Shown here in pieces: positions 33,138-44,006 of a DNA stretch of 64,000 nt. The first letter of the stretch is position 1, and the number at the start of each line of letters is the position of its first letter. The position numbers and the translations under genes were made by a program. The DNA lies in the NCBI GenBank assembly GCA_023374025.1, contig SIJG01000005.1:976782-1040781 (forward strand). Reading direction: 5' to 3'. The DNA comes from Heterodera schachtii. Its lineage: Eukaryota > Nematoda > Chromadorea > Rhabditida > Heteroderidae. The notes beneath the pieces were generated by a model. It ran no database searches and was not told where the DNA came from. It was given only the letters and a program-made list of their open reading frames with translations.

Positions 33138-36128
33138 TGAAGTTGTGGGTGTTGTTGACGTGGTTAGAGTTGTTCGCGTGGTTGAAGTTGTGGGTGTTGT
33201 TGAGCGGTTGCAGTTGTGGGAGTTGTTGGCGTAGCGTGGTTGAAGTTGTGGGTGTTGTTGCGTGGTTGGAGTTGTGGGAGTTGTTGGCGTGGTTGAGATG
33301 TGGGTGTTGTTGCGTGGTGGAGTGTGGGAGTTGTAGGCGTGCTGGCGTTGTTGGCGTGGTTAGAGTTGTGGGAGTTGTTGGCGTGGTTGAAGTTATGGGG
33401 GTTGTTGGCGTGGTTAGAGTTGTTCGCGTGGTTGAAGTTGTGGGTGTTGTTCCAAGGTTGCAGTTGTGGGAGTTTTAGCCGCGGTTGGAGTTGTGGGTGT
33501 TGTTGCAAGGTTGCAGTTGTGGGAGTTGTAGGCGCGGTTGGAGTTGTGGGAATTGTTGGCGTGGCTGAGATTGTGGGTGTTGTTGCGTGGTTGGAGTTGT
33601 GGGAGTTGTAGGCGTGGTTGAAGTTGTGGGAGTTGTAGGCGCGGTTGGAGTTGTGGGAGTTGTTGGCGCGGTTGGAGTTGTGGGTTTTGTTGCGTGGTTG
33701 AAGTTGTGGGAGTTGTAGGCGCGGTTGAAGTTGTGGGTGTTGTTGAGCGGTTGCAGTTGTGGGAGTTGTTGGCGTAACGTGGTTGAAGTTGTGGGTGTTG
33801 TTGGTGGTGGTTAGAGTTGTGGGAGTTGTTGGCGAGGTTGAAGTTGTGGGTGTTGTTGAGCGGTTGCAGTTCTGGGAGTTGTTGGCGTAGCGTGGTTGAA
33901 GTTGTGGGTGTTGTTGCGTGGTTGGAGTTGTGGGAGTTGTTGGCGTGGTTGAGATGTGGGTGTTGTTGCGTGGTTGGAGTGTGGGAGTTGTAGGCGTGCT
34001 GGAGTTGTTGGCATGGTTAGAGTTGTGGGAGTTGTTGGCGTGGTTGAAGTTGTGGGTGTTGTTGACGTGGTTAGAGTTGTTCGCGTGGTTGAAGTTGTGG
34101 GTGTTGTTCCAAGGTTGCAGTTGTGGGAGTTGTAGGCGCGGTTGGAGTTGTGGGAATTGTTGCGTGGCTGAGATTGTGGGTGTTGTTGAGCGGTTGCAGT
34201 TGTGGGAGTTGTTGGCGTAGCGTGGTTGAAGTTGTGGGAGTTGTAGGCGTGGTTGAAGTTGTGGGAGTTGTAGGCGCGGTGGAGTTGTGGGAGTTGTTGA
34301 GCGGTTGAAGCTGTGGGAGTTGTAGGCGCGGTTGAAGTTGTGGGTGTTGTTGAGCGGTTGCAGTTGTGGGAGTTGTTGGCGTAACGTGGTTGAAGTTGTG
34401 GGTGTTGTTGGTGGTGGTTAGAGTTGTTTGAGTTGTTGGCGAGGTTGAAGTTGTGGGTGTTGTTGAGCGGTTGCAGTTGTGGGAGTTGTTGGCGTAACGT
34501 GGTTGAAGTTGTGGGTGTTGTTGCGTGGTTGGAGTTGTGGGAGTCGATGGCGTGGTTGATATGTGGGTGTTGTTGCGTGGTTGGAGTGTGGGAGTTGTAG
34601 GCGCGGTTGAAGTTGTGGGTGTTGTTGAGCGGTTGCAGTTGTGGGAGTTGTTGGCGTAACGTGGTTGAAGTTGTGGGTGTTGTTGGTGGTGGTTAGAGTT
34701 GTTTGAGTTGTTGGCGAGGTTGAAGTTGTGGGTGTTGTTGAGCGGTTGCAGTTGTGGGAGTTGTTGGCGTAACGTGGTTGAAGTTGTGGGTGTTGTTGCG
34801 TGGTTGGAGTTGTGGGAGTCGATGGCGTGGTTGATATGTGGGTGTTGTTGCGTGGCTGAGATTGTGGGTGTTGTTGAGCGGTTGCAGTTGTGGGAGTTGT
34901 TGGCGTAGCGTGGTTGAAGTTGTGGGTGTTGTTGCGTGGTTGGAGTTGTGGGAGTCGATGGCGTGGTTGATATGTGGGTGTTGTTGCGTGGTTGGAGTGT
35001 GGGAGTTGTAGGCGCGGTTGAAGTTGTGGGTGTTGTTGAGCGGTTGCAGTTGTGGGAGTTGTTGGCGTAACGTGGTTGAAGTTGTGGGTGTTGTTGGTGG
35101 TGGTTAGAGTTGTGGGAGTTGTTGGCGAGGTTGAAGTTGTGGGTGTTGTTGAGCGGTTGAAGTTGTGGGAGTTGTTGGCGTAACGTGGTTGAAGTTGTGG
35201 TGTTGTTGGTGGTGGTTAGAGTTGTGGGAGTTGTTGGCGAGGTTGAAGTTGTGGGTGTTGTTGAGCGGTTGCAGTTGTGGGAGTTGTTGGCGTAACGTGG
35301 TTGAAGTTGTGGGAGTTGTAGGCGTGGTTGAAGTTGTGGGCGTTGTTGGTGGTGGTTAGAGTTGTGGGAGTTGTTGGCGAGGTTGAAGTTGTGGGTGTTG
35401 TTGACGTGGTTAGAGTTGTTCGCGTGGTTGAAGTTGTGGGTGTTGTTCCAAGGTTGCAGTTGTGGGAGTTGTAGGCGCGGTTGGAGTTGTGGGAATTGTT
35501 GGCGTGGCTGAGATTGTGGGTGTTGTTGCGTGGTTGGAGTTGTGGGAGTTGTAGGCGTGGTTGAGATTGTGGGTGTTGTTGCGTGGTTGGAGTTGTGGGA
35601 GTTGTAGGCGTGGTTGAAGTTGTGGGAGTTGTAGGCGCGGTTGGAGTTGTGGGAGTTGTAGGCGTGGTTGAGATTGTGGGTGTTGTTGCTTGGTTGGAGT
35701 TGTGGGAGTTGTAGGCGTGGTTGAAGTTGTGGGAGTTGTAGGCGCGGTTGGAGTTGTGGGAGTTGTTGGCGTGCTGGAGTTGTTGGCGTGGTTAGAGTTG
35801 TGGGAGTTGTTGGCGTGGTTGAAGTTGTGGGTATTGTTGCGTGGTTGGAGTGTGGGAGTTGTAGGCGTGCTGGAGTTGTTGGCGTGGTTAGAGTTGTGGG
35901 AGTTGTTGGCGTGGTTGAAGTTGTGGTGTTGTTCCGAGGTTGAAGTTGTGGGAGTTGTAGGCGCGGTTGGAGTTGTGGGAATTGTTGGCGTGGCTGAGAT
36001 TGTGGTGTTGTTGCGTGGTTGGAGTTGTGGGAGTTGTAGGCGTGGTTGAGATTGTGGGTGTTGTTGCGTGGTTGGAGTTGTGGGAGTTGTAGGCGTGGTT
36101 GAAGTTGTGGGAGTTGTAGGCGCGGTTA
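33130..36128. repeat. 3-kb minisatellite, 27-bp basic period
   Basis: Roughly one hundred degenerate copies of units such as GTTGTGGGAGTTGTTGGCG followed by TGGTTGAA. On the minus strand a 27-bp unit encodes NHANNSHNF or NHANNSHNS; the other minus frames give TPTTPTT-type and QPRQQLPQL-type repeats. Unit-length changes that are not multiples of three break every frame repeatedly; the longest continuous minus-strand frame is 250 codons. Strand asymmetry is extreme (G and T on +, A and C on -). Coding cannot be excluded for part of it, but the array more likely expanded beside a gene remnant. Confidence 0.85.
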
Positions 36129-36503
36129 TGAAAAGCACGGTTAATACATTTGGCTTGGCCAAAATTATGATTGTGTTTTTTACGTGTCACTGCGATTACA
36201 AATACAGTGATGAGCAAAAGTTAAGGCCGCGCAGGCAAAAAATAATAATGTGCATATTTATTAAGGTTCATCATATTGTTAAAATATTTTTATAGAATTT
36301 TTGTGCTTTTTAATGATTTTAAAGATGAAAAAATCGTCTGTGCGTATAAAATTCATACTGCACCGAAATCCAGCCATATTTTCGTAGTGAAAAAGTTAAG
36401 AATGTGAAACTTCAAAGTTAAAATCAACCATAAACCTGTCAAAAAACAGAAAATTTCTGTTAAGCTAACCTTTGATGCTCAGCATCCTTATATATTATTT
36501 TAG

Positions 36504-37242
36504 GACTATGCCAGATGAACCGCTTAAATTCATCGTCGTTATTAACAAAACCATCTGGGCTTAATGAAGACATAGAAACCCGGGTGCAAAATATAATAAA
36601 TCAACGGTGTGATTATTTGAGGCCACTGCTGAAACAAAACAAGCAAAAATTATTGGACGTCAATTCTTTAAAATATTAGGTAATAGTGTAGTTTGTACCC
36701 CCCTTTTTGAAAAATGAAATTTTTTAAAAGAATTTTCAAAATAAAGTTGTTTTATGGCTTTTCTGGGTCGTCGAGTTCGATTCTGATATCTATTTCGGTC
36801 TATTTCTAACCCCTGACCCGAATTCGAACAAAAATTCGAAAATTCAGTTTTCGAAAAAATCCAAAACATTCAACAAAATGCATGAAATAAAAAGGAGAAT
36901 CTATTCAGAAGACAAGATATAGTATTCCGTGCAGTTGAACCGGTTTTGTTGCATATTTAGAATTTTTTCGAAAATTGACTTTTTGAATTTTTGTTAGAGT
37001 CCGGGTCAGGGGTTCGAAATGGGCCGAAACAGATGTTAAAATCGTATTCTACGACCCAGAAAACCCAGACAACAATTTTATTCCGAAAATTTTTTTAAAA
37101 ATTTTCTTTTTTTCAAAAAGGGGGGGGGGGGTACAAAGTACACTATTACCAAATATTATTGTTAAATTTTAGATTCAGATCACAAATGCTTTTTTGAGGC
37201 AACAAAAATTGGAAAAAACTTCACATGGAAGGACATTGCCCC
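36504..37242 (+). pseudogene. Candidate coding exons interrupted by a foldback insertion
   Basis: After an acceptor TTTTAG, 36504 onward reads LCQMNRLNSSSLLTKPSG, then QRCDYLRPLLKQNKQKLLDV. The stop TAG is formed exactly where the element at 36679 begins. Beyond the element a second acceptor (TTTTAG) opens 37173-37242, reading SDHKCFFEATKIGKNFTW before a GT donor. A further open stretch (37297-37500, FASIDKRKITQHPEKL) cannot be joined in frame. No family is recognised. Confidence 0.4.
36679..37150. mobile_element. Foldback-family element, 472 bp, 8-bp target duplication
   Basis: Ends GGTAATAGTGTA and the inverse of GGTAATAGTGTACTTTGTAC, with perfect duplication AAATATTA (36671-36678 and 37151-37158). 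The subterminal poly-C/poly-G and internal GAATTCGAACAAAAATTCG resemble the other foldback copies. It splits a candidate coding exon. Confidence 0.8.
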
Positions 37243-38180
37243 GTAAGAAATAGAAATTTAAATTTTATTAACATTTTCCTTTCCTTTAAGTTTTTTGCCT
37301 CCATTGACAAAAGGAAAATAACACAACACCCAGAAAAATTGGTTCAGGTTGGTTTAACAAACCAAACATTTACAGGGTCGTTGAGCACTAATCCGGCATC
37401 CCTTTCCACCCAAAATTCACTTTCTCGCACAAATCAGTTTAAATGCGTGCAATTGGCATTAGTTGATGTCGTTCGTCTCTCAATTCCAAAAAGTGAATTC
37501 TTTTTTTATTACCATTCAGTGCATTTGAATCGATTTTGTGCAACAAATGTAATTTTGGTGAAAATGACCTTTCGATTTTTAGTTAGAAATCGGGATCGGG
37601 ATTAGTAATTGGTCGAAATGAATAGGACCCTCGCACTTGAAAATGTGAAAATACCCTTGAACTCAAGGTGTTCTTGAAAAATGAGCATTCGAAAAGAAAT
37701 CCTTCAAAATTTTTTCTTTTTTGAATATTATAAAATTATTTGATTAATTTATGGGTTTATGTCAAAGAATTTTAAATAATTTACAATTTTTCTCATGATT
37801 GTGGCCGAAAATTCGTTCAAAAATACACAAAAAGTGTTAAAATATGCTCTATTTTGGACATAACCCATCAACAAATTGTTTTAAATTTACAAAAATTTCC
37901 CGTTGTCGCCTATCTCACCAGTGGGTCCAAATAATAATGAAAATTTTTATAATTTTTTGGGTAAAATCGGTTAACGAATCACACTAAAAAAAAAAAATTA
38001 AATTTTGTGATTTCTAGCTAATCTTGTTAAGAAAATTAAATATTTAGGTCAGCGCCGACGGGTTAATTGGAACTTTGAAAGAATTTTTTAAAGAAAATAA
38101 TCCAAGTTCCCAGAATTTTTTGTTTTACAAACCTGAATATTCAAAAAAGACAATCGCTTCAAAAAATTTTCTTTATAAAA
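37243..38180. other. Uncertain coding fragment then AT-rich sequence
   Basis: Apart from the open stretch at 37297-37500 mentioned for the preceding fragment, no gene is supported. A partial palindrome-rich MITE-like piece (CCGTTGTCGCCTATC) lies near 37900. Confidence 0.4.
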
Positions 38181-38615
38181 ATGGATTCAAATGGCCGTGG
38201 TCGCGAAACGCGGAAAAAACGCCGCGAATCGCGGTTGCGCTCCACCTCTGCTGGGTACGCGCCTTATATATTATATGTTCTTGGCAAATACCCGTCCTTG
38301 GAAAGCGATTTTTCAAATGACAGCCCTGGCTATACCATTACCATTATTAATAACATTCAGAAAAGCGGGTTCTACGCCGAAACATCATATTACCGTATTT
38401 TTCTCCAAAATTATTATTATTTTTTTATTCTTTACTTTTCAAAATGTCAGTTCGCGTGGCCTCTGTTTCTTGAGAGTTGAAGTGGCGAAGAACCTAATGA
38501 ACTTTGTGCACAGCGAAAACACTGGCAAAGCCGTGGCCTTTTCCGGCGCAGTTCAGAGGCCCGTTTTGTGTGCACGTGCTCAGAAAGTTAAAATGCCCAG
38601 GACGGTTTCTTTCAG

Positions 38616-40381
38616 TCCCTATCTCTCGCGCTCGCCGAGCCTGACTTTATTAGGGATTTTGCAAGACTCGACGAGCCTGCGCAACTTCACACGCTTTGGC
38701 AGGCTTTGTACAATTATGAGGTGCGTTTCCATTTAGAAGAGTTACAGCTTGACATTTCGCATCTATTATTTGCCTGCCAATTTTCGAAAAATTTCATTAA
38801 GTTTCAAAAGGGTTACAGCAAAAAATGTTCGGAAAACGAGTTTTTAGTTTTTGGTACAAAAATTTTGAATTTTGGTAGGCAATTCGAGAACGCTTAGGCT
38901 ATTGCATTATATTTAGTTCATTCAATTCGGTCAACTATGAAAGGAGTTAGAATGAAGCGAACCAACGCAACAAACATCACTTCGCCTCGCGCAAAACGTT
39001 CAATGGCACCTGCACTGGATTCAATGGCACTTGCACTGGACCTGGACCCAAACTGTTACTCGCAGAGCAAGAACGCCAACGCACATTGGTCTTCATTGGC
39101 CCCCCGGAAAGCAATGCCGCTCGCCCATCGGTGCGTGTTCAGGAAGACAGGGAAGCCACCACCAAACTTTTGGACCATTTTGAAGTTGAGGCCGAACCAA
39201 CCGCCGTCTTTCGACTCGGCCGGTACGACCCGCAGTGAACAACACCACGCCCACTCTAGGTGGTCATGCCAACACCCACACACCAACACATGGCACTTGG
39301 AGGATGGAAACGCGAGCGTGCTCGACTCCGTGCTCAACAGAACCTGACCCGTCTGTTCGTCCGACCGGCGCTGACCAAAGAACAGCTCAAGAAGGAATAC
39401 GAAGAACGTCTCCGAAAACGTCAAAAGACTCCAGCTCCATTGGCTTCTGCGACACAGATCTCACAAACGACAAATGACCAAACTCCCGTTGTTGCAAAAC
39501 GACCAAACCAGAAGGAGGCCAGTGAAGACATTTCCAAACCTCCGAAAGTTTTTGACCAAACAATCCTCGTATGTTATGAAGCATTAAAATCAGAGATGTG
39601 ATATCTGAGTATTTTTCTCATTTTGTGGTCTTTTAGAGGGTCAAAGAGGATTTTTTTGAAAAATGAGGATTTGCGTATTTTTGTGGTCTTTTGAGAAATT
39701 TGAGGATTTTTGTGGTCTTTTGATAAAAAAGTGACAAAAACGCATAATTTTTTGAAAAATAGGTATATTTGGCAAAATGTTCGAAACTTTTTCTTCGAAT
39801 CTTTAAACATTTTTTCGAAAAATCCTCAGTCAAAATCATTTTTTTGACAAAATTTGTTAACAAATCGCACTCAAAATCTCAAAAAATTTCCGGCAGCGCC
39901 TATCGGCACTGCCGGACCCCTCCCAACGTTCCCAAAAAGTTTTTTGGAAAAACCGCGCACAAAAAAAAAAAACAATTTTTTTGTGGCTCACATCAGTGGA
40001 CAGATAAACGAAATTCATTACACGTGGACACTGTAAAAGCAATGGCCCAAATGAAGTGCAACTTCGATTTTTCGTGCTCAGACTTCCATAAAATGCTTAC
40101 AATTGACAAGAAATTGATGATTGATTGTTTCAAAAGAAAAATATGACATTTAACTGATTTTGTTTGCATTTTTTATGCTTTTAAAAAATGAGGATTTTTC
40201 ATTCCAAATGAGGATTTTTTTGAGGTATTTTAGTGGCAAATGAGGATTTTTTACAGCTGAAATGAGGATTTTAAAAATTTTGAGATCACATCTCTGATTA
40301 AAATCATTACCACCAACCAACAAAATTGTTCAACAAATTAAATCGCTCGAAAAACAACACCCTCATCTTTTCAATAAATAG
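38616..40381 (+). pseudogene. ORF1-like nucleic-acid-binding protein, nonsense codons plus MITE insertion
   Basis: Exon 38616-38720 (reading EPDFIRDFARLDEPAQLHTL) joins exon 38951-39590 in phase 0. The second exon carries the pattern ERQRTLVFIGPPESNAARPS, then EDREATTKLLDHFEVEAEPT, then VFRLGRYDP, then a KERARLRA-like stretch and LFVRPALTKEQLKKEYEERL. This is the RRM-like ORF1/nucleic-acid-binding architecture common in nematode genomes and usually tied to non-LTR retroelements. Two in-frame stops (TGA 39236-39238, TAG 39257-39259) lie within the conserved stretch with no frameshift. A hAT-type MITE then splits the last exon at 39591; the frame resumes at 40297 and ends at TAG 40379-40381. 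Upstream open frames at 38181 (MDSNGRGRETRKKRRESRLR) may be an earlier exon. Confidence 0.6.
39591..40296. mobile_element. hAT-type MITE, 706 bp, inside a coding exon
   Basis: Ends CAGAGATGTGATATC and the inverse of CAGAGATGTGATCTC, with perfect duplication ATTAAAAT (39583-39590 and 40297-40304). The interior has GAGGATTTTT-type runs and one palindromic core near 39895. It interrupts the ORF1-like frame; reading continues in the second copy of the duplication. Confidence 0.88.
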
Positions 40382-40940
40382 TTCTACCAGACCTCCAACA
40401 ATTTCTTCAAATAAAAAACTACTAAAGTACCTACCTCAAACTTTCTTAAAAATTTTCCGCAAAAAATTTTTTTTCCAACCCCTATAAAAACCCAAATTTC
40501 CCTTTGTTGGAGGTCTGAGTTTTACTTTCTGCTTCTCCAATCACAATTTCAATTGTCTTTTATCACTACTTCCCATTTCACTTCATTTCCACCAAAAGTG
40601 TTCGTGGCTCATGCCCTTCTTTTGGTTATTTTTATTTTTGAATAAATAAATAAAAATCGAATCTTTGAATTCAGCCCGTCCCAAAGCAAAGGATCTGGCT
40701 AAGTTCTTTTCTTTTTTTTGTGAAACGGCTACTAATTCTTGCTTTTTGCTCCATTGCGTTACTAATATTCAAATACCTAACACTGGAGAAAAAATTGTAG
40801 GCCCTAAAAACCAAAAAAACCAAGTCCGGGTTCCTCATGTTAAAAAAAAATGTTTTTCTGGCTACGAGCCTCTTGATGTAAAATATTGAGTTGGTGGAAA
40901 TGCGCATCTGCGCCTGTTCTTGGTCGAGTAGCAAATTCAT
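40382..40940. other. Intergenic with a possible small plus-strand exon
   Basis: A TATAAAA motif at about 40483 and an AATAAA-rich stretch at 40638-40655 flank a pyrimidine-rich region. After AATTCAG, 40677-40889 is open and reads ARPKAKDLAKFFSFFCETAT to a TGA. Support is weak and no family is recognised. Confidence 0.3.
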
Positions 40941-41048
40941 CTAGTCAAGGCGACTCGACAATTTGTTGGCCGTCTTGCTGGCGTTCAGCAACAGAGGCAC
41001 TTCCCTGTCGTCGTCGCCGACGCTTTCCTGTGAGCCGGTCAAAATGAG
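40941..41048 (-). CDS. Terminal exon of a minus-strand gene, unrecognised
   Basis: After a good acceptor CTTTCCAG the minus strand reads LILTGSQESVGDDDREVPLL, then NASKTANKLSSRLD and TAG (35 residues). The acidic, Ser-rich composition is protein-like. The end (SSRLD-stop) recalls LISRLD and LISRLV at 33086 and 31238. Upstream exons were not found in the repeats to the right. Confidence 0.4.
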   Translation of the reverse strand, partial: LILTGSQESVGDDDREVPLLLNASKTANKLSSRLD

Positions 41049-41779
41049 CTGGAAAGAGTGGTGAATTAAGCCCAAAAATTTCCTGGCGCAAAGGCCGCGA
41101 TTCGAAAATACAAATTTTCCAATTTCTCATTTTTGTCAAAAAATGGTTTAGATGATTTTTTATTAGTGAATTATCGACTTTTAGTTTGTTTCCCTATATG
41201 TAAGACATTTTAGGACCAAAAATGAGAAATTGGAAAATTTGAATTTTCGACTTTTTGCTCGAAATCGGGTTCGGGGTTCGACATAGGTCGAAATTAATTC
41301 CAGATTCGGATTCACCGGCTCTTAAAACCCTTAATACGATCTTTTCTCGAAAAAAAATTTCAAAATTTTGGCGTTTTTACCGAAAAATTCCACTAAAAAT
41401 GCCAAAAAAATCGGGAAAATACACTCCTAAGAAATGACCGAAAACAATTTCAGAAAATTTTTATGGGGTGTAAACTGTAAAAGTACCTAAAAAATAAACC
41501 GCAGCCAGGCGGACTCGAACCCCAGACCCCCGTCTCATAAGACCCCTAGGGATTAACAATTAAATTTCAAAAAATGGTAAAAAAAAATTGAAAACTGACT
41601 TCTCCATACATTTAATAGCTCATTCGAAATCAAAGATTTTCAAAATCTGAGCTCAGATTCGTGATCAGCGCATTTTTTAAGCCTAGAAAAAATATCCGAC
41701 AAATTTTTAACATTTTTTTTAAGTCGGGACACCAATTATTAATGATTGCCCCCTTTTTGATGGTTTTTTTTATAACGAC

Positions 41780-41836
41780 TAGAGCTCGGCCTGGACCTGG
41801 ATCCAGGCCTGGATTTTTTCAAAATACCGAACTCTA
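41780..41836. mobile_element. Very small hAT-type derivative, 57 bp
   Basis: Ends TAGAGCTCGG and the inverse of TAGAGTTCGG, with perfect 8-bp duplication ATAACGAC (41772-41779 and 41837-41844). The interior contains the palindrome CCTGGATCCAGG. The ends match the 576-bp element at 31773. Confidence 0.8.
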
Positions 41837-42492
41837 ATAACGACATAGCACCGGGGTGGGTTAGGTTCGGACTTGAGTAAAGTAAGTGATTTTTCTGTAT
41901 TATTTTTTCATATTTATTAAACATTAAAATGAATTTCAATTTAGAATTAATTAAAATTAATTTTTATTTAAAATAAGATTTAAAAAAAATATAATAATTC
42001 CATTTATCCCCCGGGGGGATAAATAGAGACGGGGCGATTATTTTTCAACATCCTCAGAAAGGGGGACATAATTGGAGACAGGGCCTTTAATGGAGACAGG
42101 GCCTTAATTAGAGAAAATACGGTATCTGCCTTAAAAATTTTCGATTCGGATGTCATTATCTGTCATTAGAAATCACTATTTTGGCGCTTAGTCACTAAAA
42201 TTGTCAAAATTCACTATTTTGGCTTCGTCACTATTTTTTTTCACTATTTCGACATTTTTTGGAAAATTTACCATTAAAATGCAATAAAAACGAAAATTAC
42301 ATCATATCCATGCAGAATTTCATGGTCATATATATGTATGTTTAGAACCATTTTTAAACAAAAACGGATTATATCAATGGCACAATATTAGAGCAAACAT
42401 AATTAAAATTATCCCTTTCTTTCCATTTTGGGCATTGGACGGTTCATTTCCGAAGCCATTTTATCATTCATTCCCCTGTTGGTCTGTAACTC

Positions 42493-43442
42493 TTTACAGA
42501 GTGATTGCCATAAAAAAAATTTCCGTTAGAGACCGAGAGGAATCAAGTGATATAAATATAATTTTTATACATTTTCATGCCCGTTAATATTCTTGTTTTC
42601 CAATTTTTTGAAATCTCGTGGACAAAAGGGAAATCTAAGAGCTAAGGAGATACCAATATTAAATTTAATTGACTTTAAGTAATTTTATATATTTTATTTT
42701 TCATTTCAAAACCCTTGGTGGTATTTACAAAAAGAATAAACACCTTAGCGACAACCTGCTTGAAATTGTTGACCCATTAATTTTATTTTCTCAATCTTAA
42801 TTAGCGGAATTTAACAAGAAAATGAGAATAGATATAATTGTTAAATAAAAACATTAAAAAATAACGGAAAAATGAAGAAGAAACCATGGGTTTATTGAAG
42901 AAAAAGATCATTTGTTAGCTGATTTTTCGAATGGTGCTCATTTGGATAAATTGCGTCGCCTCATTTCGCCGACAATTCTCTCCGACCTGAATCCCAAGTT
43001 AATTTATTCCGCTGAGCTGTTGACCGACGTGATCGCTGATGATGGGCCAGATGCAACTGCTGGCCAAGCGTTGGCCAAATGGTTGCAAATTCCGAGAAAA
43101 GATGGAATCCGGAAGCGATTAGCTTCCGGATTTTATGATGTGTCAGTAACAAAATAATGGGTCAACAATTTCAAGCAGGTTGTCGCTAAGGTGTTTATTC
43201 TTTTTGTAAATACCACCAAGGGTTTTGAAATGAAAAATAAAATATATAAAATTACTTAAAGTCAATTAAATTTAATATTGGTATCTCCTTAGCTCTTAGA
43301 TTTCCCTTTTGTCCACGAGATTTCAAAAAAATTGGAAAACAAGAATATTAACGGGCATGAAAATGTATAAAAATTATATTTATATCACTTGATTCCTCTC
43401 GGTCTCTAACGGAAATTTTTTTATGGCAATTACTCTGTAAAA
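42493..43442. repeat. Inverted repeat, about 287-bp arms, enclosing an F-box-like fragment
   Basis: Arms 42493-42780 and 43158-43442 are near-perfect reverse complements (for example GTTAGAGACCGAGAGGAATC against its inverse). The inner end of the right arm continues the coding frame of the enclosed fragment (WVNNFK), so the left arm is an inverted copy of the gene's own 3' part. Confidence 0.85.
42890..43157 (+). pseudogene. F-box-like family fragment
   Basis: Reads LADFSNGAHLDKLRRLISPT, then ILSDLNPKLIYSAELLTDVI, then ALAKWLQIPRKDGIRKRL. The pattern LD.LR..ISPT.L.D, then a KWL.IPR.DG motif, is the central part of the divergent F-box-like family expanded in Globodera. The N-terminal F-box part and the C-terminal GERL/RCPI part are missing on this strand, so it is a fragment. 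Confidence 0.65.
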
Positions 43443-43719
43443 AGTGCTAAAATACACCCCCTATTCGGGATTTCAAAAAGCGAAAAATACACCCCTAAAA
43501 TCGAAGCACGGGGCGTATTCTTAGGCATAAACGGCCCCTGCTCGTTTACATTCAAAAGCATTAACAGCACACTGTCCGCTAATGTCTCTGTTCATTAATG
43601 GCTCGGTGTGTCAAGGTTCCCAAACTTTTCAGAGATTGCTAACCAACCAATCCGCTAAAGTGCCGTAAAGAATGGTAATGACACATGTATTCTGCATGAA
43701 GAGCCAATTTTTGAATTAC

Positions 43720-44006
43720 CTAATGCGAATGTCGTTAAAGCGAATTTTGTTGGGCAACGGATGGTCGGCAAAGGAAATTGCTCAAAATTGGCATAATTGG
43801 TGGTAAACACATAAATTTTTGGCACTTCCGCGCCAGCGTGTTTTTGAATTCTGATTGTTCTCCGAATTATGAATTTTATTGTGCCGCCATTGAAATACAT
43901 GTCCACCAGCGCATCGAAACGGGGCGAAATCAGTGCCAAATTGAGGCCGAGTTGAGCATAGTCAAAAAAGGGCAGAATGTCCATCAAAACATCGCTGCAA
44001 ATCCAA
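43720..44006 (-). CDS. F-box-like domain exon of the Globodera-type family
   Basis: After TTTCAG the minus strand reads WICSDVLMDILPFFDYAQLG, then LNLALISPRFDALVD, and later PTKFALTTFALG before a GT donor (GTAATTC). The first 40 residues are a divergent F-box (ICSDVL..IL.FF...LG..LALIS.RFD.LVD). Such proteins are expected to bind SKP1 and recruit targets to an SCF ubiquitin ligase. The exon is open with no breaks. Its start lies in an upstream exon I could not place, and the downstream exons are not in the expected position (the similar fragment at 42890 is on the other strand). A truncated gene is therefore possible. Confidence 0.6.

Noticed and set aside
33130..36128. CRISPR-like or other regularly spaced repeat array
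   Set aside because: Units are contiguous and degenerate with no unique spacers, and the genome is clearly eukaryotic.
33137..36295. Long overlapping ORFs on both strands of the minisatellite
   Set aside because: They arise from a tandem repeat with strand-biased composition; unit-length changes break each frame and no start, splice or domain signal supports one protein.
39236..39259. 25-bp intron removing the two nonsense codons (GTGAAC...CTCTAG)
   Set aside because: Far shorter than other introns in the window (about 45 bp or more), and the removed stretch encodes residues that fit the family pattern, so a pseudogene is more likely.
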